Notes under the pieces: model-generated
What the model was told of the DNA's origin: nothing
The model's input: the letters and a program-made list of their open reading frames with translations, nothing else
Database searches by the model: none
Shown: positions 42,743-53,572 of the stretch, one piece after another
Layout: each line of letters starts with the position of its first letter
How positions within the stretch are numbered: the stretch's first letter is position 1
Translations under genes and position numbers: made by a program
NCBI GenBank assembly: GCA_022447525.1
Contig: JAKVBA010000028.1
Coordinates: 1 to 64,000, forward strand
Direction: 5' to 3'
DNA length: 64,000 bases
Source: Gammaproteobacteria bacterium
GTDB taxonomy: Bacteria > Pseudomonadota > Gammaproteobacteria > Arenicellales > Arenicellaceae

Positions 42743-44788
42743 TCAATATTCCTCTGCGTGATTATTCAGCAATTCTTCTTGCGCTTTTCTCGGCTCGCCA
42801 TGTGCGATGGCTTTGGTATATCGGCCGTCTTCATCTAATATCCAAGCATTGTCAGTGTCCTGAAGGTATCTGTTTAGGTCTCCTATTATTGCGCTCTTAA
42901 TGATAGCGTCCATTATTGGAGTGCATTGTTCAATTCTGTTTCTAAGGTTGCGGGGCATTAGGTCGGCGCTAGATAAAAAGACCTCTGGATCATCTTTGGT
43001 GTTTTCAAAATAGAAAACTCGGCCATGCTCAAGAAATCTACCAACGATAGAGCGAACCTCAATGTTGTCCGAAAAATTTTCAATACCCGGTCTAAGGGTA
43101 CAAATGCCTCGCACTATGAGTTTTACTTCGACTCCAGCTTGGGAGGCTCTGTATAACGCATCTATAATGGTTTGGCTTGATAAGCCATTTACCTTGGCTA
43201 TAATTTTTGCAGGTCTACCATCCAGGGCATTGGCAATTTCGCGTTCAGTTCGTTCGATGAACATTTTTGCAATGCCCATTGGCGATTGATGTAATAACTC
43301 AAGATCAGGGTTGGGCCCCTGTGTGGTAAGTTGCATAAAGAGTTCATGTACGTCTTGTGTGATTTGTTTGTTGTTGGTCAATAAACCGTAGTCAGTGTAG
43401 GTTCTGGTATTTCCTTGATGATAATTGCCTGTGCCCAAGTGTACATAGCGTCTCAACTTTTGCGCCTCGCGCCGCACAATTAACAGCATTTTTGCATGAG
43501 TCTTTTTGCCAACCATGCCATAAACAACATGAGCGCCTGCCGCTTGTAATTTCTCCGCTGTGGTTAAATTATTTTGCTCATCAAAACGAGCCATTAATTC
43601 GACCACTACTGTAACTTCTTTTCCCGCTCTGGCCGCCTCACATAGCAGTTCGACTAACACTGAGTCGGATCCAGTCCGGTATAGTGTTTGTTTTATCACT
43701 AAGACGTCAGGGTCGGCTGCCCCCTGACGAATTAACTCAACTACGGGTGCAAAGCTTTGAAATGGATGATGAAGTAATATATCGCCATTACTGATCGCGT
43801 CGAAGGTATTGTGTTGGCCCAGATAGTCGGGTACTGATGGTGTGAATCCTTCATATTTGATGTGTGGACGGTTGACTAGATCAGGTAGGTTAAGCAACCT
43901 GTTGAGATTCACTGGTCCGTCTACTTGATAAAGGCTGTCTTTCGTGAGTTTGAAGTGGTCCAATAAAAAGTTAACTATTCGTTTTGAGCAATTTTTTGAA
44001 ACTTCTAGCCTGACGGCTTCGCCATAGAGCCTCGAAGGCAGTTCACCCTCGAGGGTACGTGCTAAATCCTGCACTTCTTCGATGTCTACATACAAATCAC
44101 TGTTTCTCGTAATACGCAATTGATAGCATCCAAGAACTTCAACGTTGGTGAATAACTTCTTTATATGTGCATGAATAATAGATGAGAGGTAGACGTACTC
44201 GTATTCGCTCTCACAAAGCCCTTCGGGTAAACGTACAAACCGAGGCAGCGCTCTGGGAGCAGGTATTACTGCAATGTTATGCGAATCATCTCGATCTGGA
44301 TCGTGCAGATCAACTAGGATACTGAGGCCCTTATTGATGGTAATTGGGAAAGGGTGAGCAGGATCCACTCTAATAGGAGTCAAAATAGGAAGAACTTCTC
44401 GTTTAAAATAACTCTTCAGCCACTTTTTTTGATCATCTGACCATTCAGTTCTTGGTAGAAATCTGATGCCATGCTCAGCAAGTTCAGGCATTAACTCTTG
44501 ATTCAAAATCTCATATTGTCGATCGACAAGTCTATGCGCTCTTTCACTTATACGTTCTAGAGCCACGCTAGGCGTTAAGCCATCTACACCCTCAGCCGAC
44601 ACAGCACTCTCAGCTCGCGCTTTGAGTCCGGATACTCGAATTTCAAAAAACTCATCCATATTCGAGCTGAAAATACACAGGAATTTTAGACGCTCCATTA
44701 GTGGGGTATTTGGGTCGCTGGCCATATTTAGAACTCTCTCATGAAATGAGAGAAGACTTAGTTCTACATGCAGATAACTATTTAACAT
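42743..44788 (-). CDS. ppk1: Polyphosphate kinase 1
   Basis: PPK1 makes polyphosphate from ATP. The 681 residues match the family. The N-terminus (SYLHVELSLLSFHERVLNMA) and the FSSNMDEFFEIRVSGLKARA block are standard. The autophosphorylated histidine is in KTHAKMLLIVRR, followed by RYVHLGTGNYHQGNTRTYTD. The second essential histidine is in FLEHGRVFYFEN. The gene faces ppx with a 107-base gap and no clear terminator between them. Confidence 0.96.
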   Translation of the reverse strand: MLNSYLHVELSLLSFHERVLNMASDPNTPLMERLKFLCIFSSNMDEFFEIRVSGLKARAESAVSAEGVDGLTPSVALERISERAHRLVDRQYEILNQELMPELAEHGIRFLPRTEWSDDQKKWLKSYFKREVLPILTPIRVDPAHPFPITINKGLSILVDLHDPDRDDSHNIAVIPAPRALPRFVRLPEGLCESEYEYVYLSSIIHAHIKKLFTNVEVLGCYQLRITRNSDLYVDIEEVQDLARTLEGELPSRLYGEAVRLEVSKNCSKRIVNFLLDHFKLTKDSLYQVDGPVNLNRLLNLPDLVNRPHIKYEGFTPSVPDYLGQHNTFDAISNGDILLHHPFQSFAPVVELIRQGAADPDVLVIKQTLYRTGSDSVLVELLCEAARAGKEVTVVVELMARFDEQNNLTTAEKLQAAGAHVVYGMVGKKTHAKMLLIVRREAQKLRRYVHLGTGNYHQGNTRTYTDYGLLTNNKQITQDVHELFMQLTTQGPNPDLELLHQSPMGIAKMFIERTEREIANALDGRPAKIIAKVNGLSSQTIIDALYRASQAGVEVKLIVRGICTLRPGIENFSDNIEVRSIVGRFLEHGRVFYFENTKDDPEVFLSSADLMPRNLRNRIEQCTPIMDAIIKSAIIGDLNRYLQDTDNAWILDEDGRYTKAIAHGEPRKAQEELLNNHAEEY

Positions 44789-45161
44789 TGTTTTTTTGTT
44801 TTAAGTCCGGGTTGTTAAGCATAATTTGTGGCTGTGACAGGGTAATTACACCAGCTTTTTTTGAGAGCTTCGTTGAAGATTTATGGTGGATTAGTTTATC
44901 ATTAAATTACCTGCAAGCACTTTTACCGATCGACCACAAAAAATAAGGTCAATCACACCCAAGCAAGATTTGAAATGAATCAAGTCAATTGCGCTGCCAA
45001 TCTTGAAATAGCGTCGTTTTTACAGCGACACCTATTTTCCTATCAGATTCAGTTGTATACGCCAATCAGAGTTTTGATCAAACAAAGGTCGCTCTGTATT
45101 GCTGTTGTGCAAACCTGCAGTGAACATACTCGGCTTGGGATGTCCAAATATAGATAAAGTT
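44789..45161. other. Divergent intergenic region between ppk1 and the AroG-like gene
   Basis: This 373-base AT-rich stretch contains the promoters of both divergent genes. Short open frames exist but lack ribosome-binding sites and any recognisable product. No strong hairpin or repeat was seen. Confidence 0.55.
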
Positions 45162-46226
45162 ATGAAACAAACTGACGATATTCGCATAGCGCAAACCAGA
45201 GAGTTGGTATCACCCGTTATTATTCACGAACAATTTCCCATTACAGACAAAGCTGCAAATACAACAGCAAAGGGTAGAGAAGAAATTCAAGCCATCATGA
45301 GCGGTTCTGATGATCGTTTAGTGGTCGTAGTAGGTCCCTGTTCGATTCATGATCCTAAGTCTGCCCTGGAGTATGCTAGTCGGTTGAAAGATCTTAAAGA
45401 CGAACTACAGGACGACCTTGTTATCGTAATGCGAGTCTATTTTGAAAAACCAAGAACAACCGTTGGCTGGAAGGGATTGATTAATGATCCTGATCTAAAC
45501 AGCAGTTTTAGTGTGAATCGAGGGTTGGGTGTAGCCCGTGATTTATTGGTTTCGATTAACGACATGGGCGTTCCAGCTGGTTGTGAATATCTGGATCTGA
45601 TTACTCCTCAGTACACCGGAGATGTTGTTGCTTGGGGAGCAATCGGTGCTAGAACAACAGAAAGTCAGTGTCATCGTGAATTAGCCTCAGGGCTCTCTTG
45701 TCCGGTTGGGTTTAAAAATGGCACAAGTGGTGATTTGAAGATCGCCGTAGACGCTGTTGGTGCTGCGAGTAATCCGCATCATTTTCTTTCGGTTACAAAA
45801 GAAGGGCGAACCGCAATTGTTGAGAGCACGGGAAATCGTTTTACTCACATTATTTTGCGAGGCGGTTCAACTGAACCTAACTATTCAGCAGAGCACGTTA
45901 GCATGGCAGCTCAAATGTTGGAGTCGGCTGGCTTGAGGCCAAACATAATGATCGACTTCAGTCATGCTAACTCACACAAAACACCGTCAAGACAGAAAGA
46001 AGTATCTAGTAATGTATGTGAGCAGATAGCGACTGGCGAGGATCGGGTTTTTGGAATAATGATCGAATCACATTTGGTTGAAGGCGCTCAGAAAGTCGAG
46101 GAAGGTAAAGATTTAATATATGGTCAAAGCATCACTGATGGTTGTATTGGATGGTCAGAAACAGAAGAACTTTGCCGAAACCTCTCAAATGCGGTACGAT
46201 CAAGGCGTTCATTGAAAAAAGCGTAA
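45162..46226 (+). CDS. aroG: DAHP synthase, class I, AroG-like
   Basis: This second DAHP synthase has 354 residues from the ATG at 45162 (MKQTDDIRIAQTRELVSPVI); the frame is open further upstream but only this start resembles the family. Core motifs are VVVGPCSIHD, MRVYFEKPRTTVGWKGLIND and IGARTTESQCHRELASGLSC. The stretches EYLDLITPQY and NPHHFLSVTKEG resemble E. coli AroG, the phenylalanine-sensitive isozyme, while the copy at 35.3 kb resembles AroF. It lies upstream of aroE-aroB-aroQ on the same strand, separated from aroE by about 210 bases. Confidence 0.93.
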   Translation: MKQTDDIRIAQTRELVSPVIIHEQFPITDKAANTTAKGREEIQAIMSGSDDRLVVVVGPCSIHDPKSALEYASRLKDLKDELQDDLVIVMRVYFEKPRTTVGWKGLINDPDLNSSFSVNRGLGVARDLLVSINDMGVPAGCEYLDLITPQYTGDVVAWGAIGARTTESQCHRELASGLSCPVGFKNGTSGDLKIAVDAVGAASNPHHFLSVTKEGRTAIVESTGNRFTHIILRGGSTEPNYSAEHVSMAAQMLESAGLRPNIMIDFSHANSHKTPSRQKEVSSNVCEQIATGEDRVFGIMIESHLVEGAQKVEEGKDLIYGQSITDGCIGWSETEELCRNLSNAVRSRRSLKKA

Positions 46227-46434
46227 GTTTTCAAGAGGGTGGGCCACAAACCGCAGGCCATTGATGAGCATTATAAGATAAGGTCAAAGCAGGAAAACAC
46301 TTTGTTGTTTTGACTTTTACTTGAATTTGGTGTGATAGCCTACAAGCTGGATCGCCAGATATTTCCATTCCAAGAAAATTATAATTACTCGTGCGTAGGG
46401 TCTTGGAACGCGAATTAGCGACGCACGATCAACA

Positions 46435-47292
46435 ATGGATACTGCTTTGAAACGATTTGCGTTATTGGGGGAGCCGCTAGGGCATAGCTTAAGCCCAGCA
46501 TTACATAAATCGATCTATCGTCAACTCGAAATAGATGATGCGTCGTATCGTACAGTCGAACTCCCTGAGGATAGGTTGAAAAGCTTTTTTTCCGGCTTTC
46601 GTGTCGGTGGTTTCGACGGTGTAAACGTGACTACTCCACATAAGGCCAATGTGATATCTCTACTTGATGAAGTCGATGCAAAAGCCAGATTAATTAACGC
46701 GGTAAATTGTATACATCGCGTTAACAATAAATTAACGGGGTATAACACCGACATCCTTGGTTTTTCATACTCATTGCGACAGTCAGGTCTAGAGATCGAA
46801 GGCAATTCATTTGCTGTTTTGGGCGCAGGAGGAAGTGCTCAAGCAGTTGCCGCCGTCCTTGCCGAAGGCGGAGCCAAACATGTGTCCATCTTTAATCGGT
46901 CTATCGAAAAAACCGAAGCTTTAAAAGCAACAATCGCTGAAATTAATCAAGATGTAGAAGTTGACTGTAAGGGCTTTGAGGATATCTCAAATAATCACGA
47001 CTTCGACTGTGTAATTAATTCAACCACGTTGGGAATGAGTCCGAATGTTGATGGGTCTCCTGTGCCAGATAGCTTCTTTAGCTCAAATTCACTAGCGTTC
47101 GATTTGGTTTACAACCCACAAAAAACACTATTTTTAAGCCAAGCTGAAAAAGCTGGATGCCAGATAGTAAATGGTATGCAAATGTTAGTAGCTCAAGCGG
47201 TTTACTCGGTTGAAATATGGATGGGTGGAAATATTGTTGCTCATGTAGACATGAATGCGCTAGTCAGAGACCTAGAGAAATTGATAAAATAA
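46435..47292 (+). CDS. aroE: Shikimate dehydrogenase
   Basis: AroE reduces 3-dehydroshikimate to shikimate with NADPH. The 285 residues have the shikimate pocket GEPLGHSLSPALHKSIYRQL and the catalytic Lys in NVTTPHKANV. The Rossmann motif VLGAGGSAQAVAAVLAEGG and the later FDLVYNPQKTLFL are standard. The order aroE-aroB-aroQ with short gaps (48 and 30 bases) indicates an operon. A 7-bp inverted repeat, CGTGCGT (46390-46396) with ACGCACG (46421-46427), lies just before the start and may be regulatory. Confidence 0.96.
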   Translation: MDTALKRFALLGEPLGHSLSPALHKSIYRQLEIDDASYRTVELPEDRLKSFFSGFRVGGFDGVNVTTPHKANVISLLDEVDAKARLINAVNCIHRVNNKLTGYNTDILGFSYSLRQSGLEIEGNSFAVLGAGGSAQAVAAVLAEGGAKHVSIFNRSIEKTEALKATIAEINQDVEVDCKGFEDISNNHDFDCVINSTTLGMSPNVDGSPVPDSFFSSNSLAFDLVYNPQKTLFLSQAEKAGCQIVNGMQMLVAQAVYSVEIWMGGNIVAHVDMNALVRDLEKLIK

Positions 47293-47340
47293 AGCCTAAC
47301 TTTCCCTATCATACGTGAGTAAAAGCTCGCGTTTCGCTCA

Positions 47341-48435
47341 ATGTCTGATTTTGAACCTCAAGTGGTCCCACTTGAACTAGGCGAACAGTCTTACGATATT
47401 ACCGTCGCTTACAATTTAAAAGATAATCTAAGTAGCTTTTTGCAGCCATGGAATAAAGGCCAGCAATGGGTGGTTGTCACTCAGCAGGCCATCTATGATT
47501 TGTATTCTCAGGTTATAGACCATCTAAAGGTTGAGGGCTTTAAAGTGGAAGCCATTATTGTTCCTGGTGATGAGTCAGCAAAAAACATTCAACACGCAGA
47601 GCAGGTGTGGACTAAGATGGTTGAGCTTGGCTGTGACAGATCATCAATTCTTTTGGCTATGGGGGGTGGTGTAGTTGGCGATTTGGGTGGTTTTGTTGCC
47701 TCAACCTACATGCGTGGAATTCCCTTTATTCAACTTCCAACCACTTTGCTGGCAATGGTGGATTCCGCAATTGGGGGTAAGACAGCAGTGAATCTCCCAG
47801 CTGGAAAAAACTTAGTTGGAGCGATCTATCAGCCTAAAGCAGTTTTCGTTGATCCAAGCTTTTTAGAGACATTACCAAGAAGAAATGTGATTTCCTCCTT
47901 AGCTGAGGCTGTGAAATACGGTTTTATACGAGATTTAGAAATATACGAAGCATTTGTAAATCGATTTGAGGCGCTTGTTGGTATGAAAGATCAAGCCTTA
48001 TTGGCCGATATTATCGCAAAGAGTTGCAATATCAAGGCTCAAATAGTTTCAAATGATCAGTTTGAAGGAGGAGAGCGTAAATTGCTTAATTTTGGGCACA
48101 CAATCGGCCATGCTTTTGAAACAATCCAAGAATATGGTGGTCTTTATCATGGAGAGGCGGTCGTCTATGGCATGAAATGCGCGAGTTATATATCTCATAA
48201 AAAAGGCCTGCTGAACGATGATGAGTTTGAATCAGCAATGCAGGTGTTGAATCGATTTGATTTGCCTGAACTCGGTGAAGTCGAGCCTGAAAGAGTGCTG
48301 GAGATAGTTAGTCATGATAAGAAAAACATCAATGGAACACTGAGTTTTATTCTCATAGATGGGCTGGGTAATGGTGTTATTAATACAGGCGTTACATCAG
48401 AAGATATCATCGACAGTCTGTCAGTAGTTTCCTAA
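47341..48435 (+). CDS. aroB: 3-Dehydroquinate synthase
   Basis: AroB cyclises DAHP to 3-dehydroquinate using NAD and Zn2+. The 364 residues have SILLAMGGGVVGDLGGFVAS, the block PTTLLAMVDSAIGGKTAVNL and the metal ligands Glu (LAEAVKYGFI), His (LNFGHTIGHAFE) and His (LYHGEAVVYGM). The length and all ligands are as expected. It sits between aroE and aroQ. Confidence 0.97.
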   Translation: MSDFEPQVVPLELGEQSYDITVAYNLKDNLSSFLQPWNKGQQWVVVTQQAIYDLYSQVIDHLKVEGFKVEAIIVPGDESAKNIQHAEQVWTKMVELGCDRSSILLAMGGGVVGDLGGFVASTYMRGIPFIQLPTTLLAMVDSAIGGKTAVNLPAGKNLVGAIYQPKAVFVDPSFLETLPRRNVISSLAEAVKYGFIRDLEIYEAFVNRFEALVGMKDQALLADIIAKSCNIKAQIVSNDQFEGGERKLLNFGHTIGHAFETIQEYGGLYHGEAVVYGMKCASYISHKKGLLNDDEFESAMQVLNRFDLPELGEVEPERVLEIVSHDKKNINGTLSFILIDGLGNGVINTGVTSEDIIDSLSVVS

Positions 48436-48465
48436 GAAATTGCTTTTAATTAAGAATATAAGTTA

Positions 48466-48903
48466 ATGAAAATATTAATTTTAAATGGTCCAAACTTGAA
48501 TTTGTTAGGGGAGCGAGAACCCGAGGTGTATGGCAGTGAATCTCTCGAGGATCTCAATCTCTTTATCAAGACAAGCGATCAGGCCAGTTCTTTTGACTTG
48601 CATTTCTTTCAGTCTAATCATGAGGGGGCCTTAATTGACTTTATGCAAGGTCATAGAAAATCGGCACAAGGAATGGTTATCAATCCTGGTGGTTTGACTC
48701 ATTACTCTGTTGCGTTAAGGGATGCAATTGCTGGGTGTCAGATTCCCACTGTCGAGGTGCATCTATCCGATATTTATGCCAGAGAAGCTTTTCGTCAAGT
48801 ATCGATGGTTAAAGATGTATGCATCAAACAGATAAGTGGTCTCGGTAAGCAAGGTTATTTAGAGGCTTTGACTGCGCTTAAAGATCATTTTGCCACCGGA
48901 TAG
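48466..48903 (+). CDS. aroQ: 3-Dehydroquinate dehydratase, type II
   Basis: AroQ dehydrates 3-dehydroquinate to 3-dehydroshikimate. The 145 residues have the opening NGPNLNLLGEREPEVYG, with the catalytic Tyr, and conserved NPGGLTHYSVALRDAI and EVHLSDIYAREAFR. It is the dodecameric type II form, unrelated to AroD. The start is 30 bases after aroB, and tgt follows after 43 bases. Confidence 0.96.
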   Translation: MKILILNGPNLNLLGEREPEVYGSESLEDLNLFIKTSDQASSFDLHFFQSNHEGALIDFMQGHRKSAQGMVINPGGLTHYSVALRDAIAGCQIPTVEVHLSDIYAREAFRQVSMVKDVCIKQISGLGKQGYLEALTALKDHFATG

Positions 48904-48940
48904 TTAGGACCTTTGTGCTGCAGTTTCTTCTGGAAATTAG

Positions 48941-50062
<1,122 letters not shown>

Positions 50063-50227
50063 TCCGCGCTGCAAAAATGATACTTGGCTCAAATGAGTGA
50101 GCACACTTATTAAGCCAGAGGGGTTTTAATTCAAAATTGAACCCTTAAAACTGAGTAATCCATAGAGTGAATCGCGCCTTTCAAGGGTGTCGATGTCAAC
50201 AATTAGAACAAATAAAGGTAGTCACCC

Positions 50228-50572
50228 ATGACCGATTTTTTTCAACAACTGCTTTCTTTCTTTATCTCCGATGCGATGGCTCAATCAGGCGGCGCTTCTG
50301 GTCCTAGCACTTTGCAGGGCTTGTTGCCGATGGTAGCGCTTTTCGTGATCTTCTATTTCCTATTGATTAGACCACAACAAAAGCGACAGAAAGAACACAA
50401 AAATATGGTCGCTGGTCTAGCAAAAGGTGATGAGGTGGTCACGATGGGTGGTGTCCTTGGCAAGATTACGTCTCTGGACGAAAATTTTATCACCCTTGAA
50501 ATAGCCAAAGGTGTGGAAATTCGAGTTCAGCGTCAATCTGTGCACGCAATGATGCCTAAAGGTACTGTTTAG
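50228..50572 (+). CDS. yajC: Sec translocase accessory subunit YajC
   Basis: YajC is a small inner-membrane protein that associates with SecDF-YidC. The 114 residues have an Ala/Gly-rich N-terminus, one membrane helix with LPMVALFVIFYFLLIRPQQK, then a cytoplasmic domain with KGDEVVTMGGVLGKI. A good ribosome-binding site, AAAGGT, precedes the ATG. It lies between tgt and secD. Confidence 0.95.
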   Translation: MTDFFQQLLSFFISDAMAQSGGASGPSTLQGLLPMVALFVIFYFLLIRPQQKRQKEHKNMVAGLAKGDEVVTMGGVLGKITSLDENFITLEIAKGVEIRVQRQSVHAMMPKGTV

Positions 50573-50673
50573 ATAGTCCCTGAGAAGTGTGAATTTGAAC
50601 GCAGTCCTCGCCCTCTAGTAAAAAGTTATTGCTTGTTTGCTGAAAGCAGCAACTAAAACTGAAATTTAACAAA

Positions 50674-52536
50674 ATGAATAGAAATCCAATCTGGAAGTAT
50701 TTAGTTCTTGCGCTGATTTTGATGTTCGGTGCGATCTACGCTACTCCGAATTTATTTCAAGCCGCACCTGGCGTGCAAATTATTGGTGACAAAACTCGTA
50801 ACATCAGCGTTGATAGTGATGTGCTGTCGCGAGCGTCTACAATTTTAAAGTCACACGATATTGAAATCGATTCAATCAGCTTAGATGCTGGAAAGATAAA
50901 GGCCAGACTTCAATCTGAGGCAGATCAAACAAAAGCAAGAGATGCATTGAAAACCGAGTTAGGCAGAGACTATCCAGTTGCTATGACTGACTTTCAGACT
51001 ACGCCTAGCTGGTTGCAGAACATGGGCGCTGCGCCTATGTACTTGGGTCTGGATCTGCGGGGAGGAGTGCATTTTTTACTTCAAGTTGATATGGCCGAAG
51101 CCCAAAGGAAAGCGATACAGAATTATCAACAAGATATACGCACAATGTTGCGTGAAAATAAACTATATAACTCAGGGGTTAATCGTAAAGATAATAGCTT
51201 TGTGGTTGGTTTCAAGACACAAGAGCTTCGTGATAAAGCCTTAAACCAGTCCTTAAGGCAATTTTCAGCATTGCAGATCGATGATTCGGAAGAGGGTGAT
51301 AAGTTTTTACTCACTCTTTCATTGACTGAAAATTCAATCAAAGAGATCAAGAAGTCCGCTCTTAAAAAAAATATCGAAGCACTTAGAAACCGGGTTGACC
51401 AACTTGGTGTATCGGAACCAGTTATTCAACAGCAAGGATTAGATCGAATTGTGGTACAGCTTCCAGGTGTTAAGGACCCCGAATTAGCAAAGGAAATACT
51501 CGGTAAAACCGCGACTTTGGAAGTGCGCATGGTGGATGAAGACAATGCTCTGGAGTCAAGTGTTCGTGGTCGTGTCCCGGCAGGATCGCAACGTTACTTT
51601 TACAGAGACGGTCGCGCGATCCTTTTGAAGAAACGACTCCTGTATTCAGGTGACAATATCATTGACGCCAGTGCTGGTATAGATACTCAGCGTGGTGGAC
51701 AAATCGTTAACATTACCTTGGACTCCAAAGGGTCGGCGGTAAACTCGGATGTTACTGGTAAAAATATTGGCAAACGTATGGCGGTCGTCTATGTCGAGGT
51801 TTTAGTTGAAACATCGATAAACGCGGCGGGTGAGGAAGTCGTCAAACGCAAACGAATTGAAGAGGTCATTACTGCGCCGGTAATTAATGAGCAGCTCGGA
51901 GCTCGCTTTCAGATTTCGGGCTTGAACGAACCAGGTGAAGCTCAAAGTTTGGCCTTATTGTTGCGAGCTGGATCTTTAGCTGCGCCAGTCTATATTATTG
52001 AAGAACGAACCGTTGGTCCGAGTTTAGGTGCGGAAAATATCGAAAAAGGCTTTAAGTCGGTGCTCTATGGGTTCTTGGCTGTACTGATTTTTATGGTGGT
52101 CTATTACAGAGTATTTGGAACTGTTGCGAGTTTTGCCTTGTGCTTAAACCTGGTTATCATTGTGGCCGTACTTTCCTTGCTGCAAGCAACTTTAACATTA
52201 CCTGGCGTCGCAGGTATGGTTCTAACCGTTGGTATGGCGGTTGATGCTAATGTGCTTATTTTCGAGCGAATTCGAGAAGAGATAAAAGCAGGTGCACCAC
52301 CGCAAACAGCCATACATCGAGGCTACGATAACGCTTTTTCAACAATTATCGACGCTAATTTAACCACCCTTATTGCTGCATTGGTGTTGTTTCAATTTGG
52401 CACAGGCCCAATCAAAGGGTTTGCTATTACATTGAGTATAGGTATTGCGACTTCAATGCTCACCGCTATTTTCGTTTCTCGAATCTTAGTCAACCTGTTC
52501 TACGGTAAGCGCCGCTTAGATAAGTTGGCGATTTAG
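50674..52536 (+). CDS. secD: Protein translocase subunit SecD
   Basis: SecD with SecF uses the proton or sodium gradient to pull exported proteins through SecYEG. The 620 residues have an N-terminal helix, a large periplasmic domain with GLDLRGGVHFLLQVDMAEA, and six C-terminal helices with GMVLTVGMAVDANVLIFERI. The secF start follows 21 bases after its stop. The length matches the family. Confidence 0.97.
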   Translation: MNRNPIWKYLVLALILMFGAIYATPNLFQAAPGVQIIGDKTRNISVDSDVLSRASTILKSHDIEIDSISLDAGKIKARLQSEADQTKARDALKTELGRDYPVAMTDFQTTPSWLQNMGAAPMYLGLDLRGGVHFLLQVDMAEAQRKAIQNYQQDIRTMLRENKLYNSGVNRKDNSFVVGFKTQELRDKALNQSLRQFSALQIDDSEEGDKFLLTLSLTENSIKEIKKSALKKNIEALRNRVDQLGVSEPVIQQQGLDRIVVQLPGVKDPELAKEILGKTATLEVRMVDEDNALESSVRGRVPAGSQRYFYRDGRAILLKKRLLYSGDNIIDASAGIDTQRGGQIVNITLDSKGSAVNSDVTGKNIGKRMAVVYVEVLVETSINAAGEEVVKRKRIEEVITAPVINEQLGARFQISGLNEPGEAQSLALLLRAGSLAAPVYIIEERTVGPSLGAENIEKGFKSVLYGFLAVLIFMVVYYRVFGTVASFALCLNLVIIVAVLSLLQATLTLPGVAGMVLTVGMAVDANVLIFERIREEIKAGAPPQTAIHRGYDNAFSTIIDANLTTLIAALVLFQFGTGPIKGFAITLSIGIATSMLTAIFVSRILVNLFYGKRRLDKLAI

Positions 52537-52557
52537 CTAGTTCAAAAGGTTAAAATT

Positions 52558-53508
52558 ATGCAAATATTATCTAAAGAAACAAAGATCGACTTTATTGGAC
52601 TACGAGTGGGCGCGTTGATAGTGTCGCTGGCTATTATCGCTGCCGGTGTGTATTCGTTGATTACAAAAGGGCTTAACTTTGGCATTGATTTTGAGGGCGG
52701 AACTAAAGTTGAATTGATCTATGAACAAGACGTTGCGATCGAGTCGGTACGTGAGGCGTTGCTTAAAGGCGGATACACTGAAGCGGTTGTACAACACTTT
52801 GGCTCCAATAAAGACGTATTGATTAGAATTCCCCTGTCGGAGGAAAATAGTGATGTTGATTCGAGCACTCGACTCGTCGAATATTTAAACTCTTCTAGCT
52901 TGGGTGTAGCTACCCTGAGAAGTGTTGAATTTGTTGGGCCGACATTTGGTAAAGAATTGTTTGAAAAAGGTATTCTGGCGCTTATCTATTCTTTGATCGG
53001 GGTCATGATCTATGTGGCCTTTAGATTTGAGTGGAAATTTTCTTTAGGTTCAGTCACTGCTCTGATTCACGATGTAATCATTACGCTTGGCGTATTTTCA
53101 ATTCTTGGACTCGAATTCACTCTACCTGTACTGGCCGCCCTGCTCGCAGTGATCGGTTACTCACTCAACGACACAATCGTTGTTTTTGACAGGATAAGAG
53201 AAAACTTCCGAAAAATGCGTGAAACCGAGACCTCTGAGATTATGAATTTCTCGATCAACCAGACTTTACCGAGAACGATTCTTACGTCGTTAACCACTTT
53301 GTTGGTATTGGTGATGCTTTATTTATACGGGGGCGACGCACTCAATGGTTTTGCGGCTACCCTTATTATTGGTGTTTTGATAGGAACCTACTCATCAATT
53401 TTTGTGGCTAGCCCAACGGTACTAGCCCTCGGCGCAAAGCCTGACGACTTAATACAAGAAGTCGTAGAGAAAGAAGGCGCGGAACATCCGGACATGTATA
53501 TGCCCTAG
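52558..53508 (+). CDS. secF: Protein translocase subunit SecF
   Basis: The 316-residue partner of SecD has the family motif GLNFGIDFEGGTKVEL in the first periplasmic segment and VIGYSLNDTIVVFDRIREN in the helical bundle. Six membrane helices are predicted. The C-terminus is short and acidic. A 64-base gap leads to glyA, so a separate promoter there is possible. Confidence 0.97.
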   Translation: MQILSKETKIDFIGLRVGALIVSLAIIAAGVYSLITKGLNFGIDFEGGTKVELIYEQDVAIESVREALLKGGYTEAVVQHFGSNKDVLIRIPLSEENSDVDSSTRLVEYLNSSSLGVATLRSVEFVGPTFGKELFEKGILALIYSLIGVMIYVAFRFEWKFSLGSVTALIHDVIITLGVFSILGLEFTLPVLAALLAVIGYSLNDTIVVFDRIRENFRKMRETETSEIMNFSINQTLPRTILTSLTTLLVLVMLYLYGGDALNGFAATLIIGVLIGTYSSIFVASPTVLALGAKPDDLIQEVVEKEGAEHPDMYMP

Positions 53509-53572
53509 TCATCTGGTTGTCATGATTGAATAGAGCATTTGAAAGATTTTAAAATTTTAGTGGAGAACTTTC

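Noticed and set aside
44701-45157. Two short plus-strand frames between ppk1 and the AroG-like gene
   Set aside because: They lack ribosome-binding sites and homology; the first overlaps the ppk1 start in antisense.
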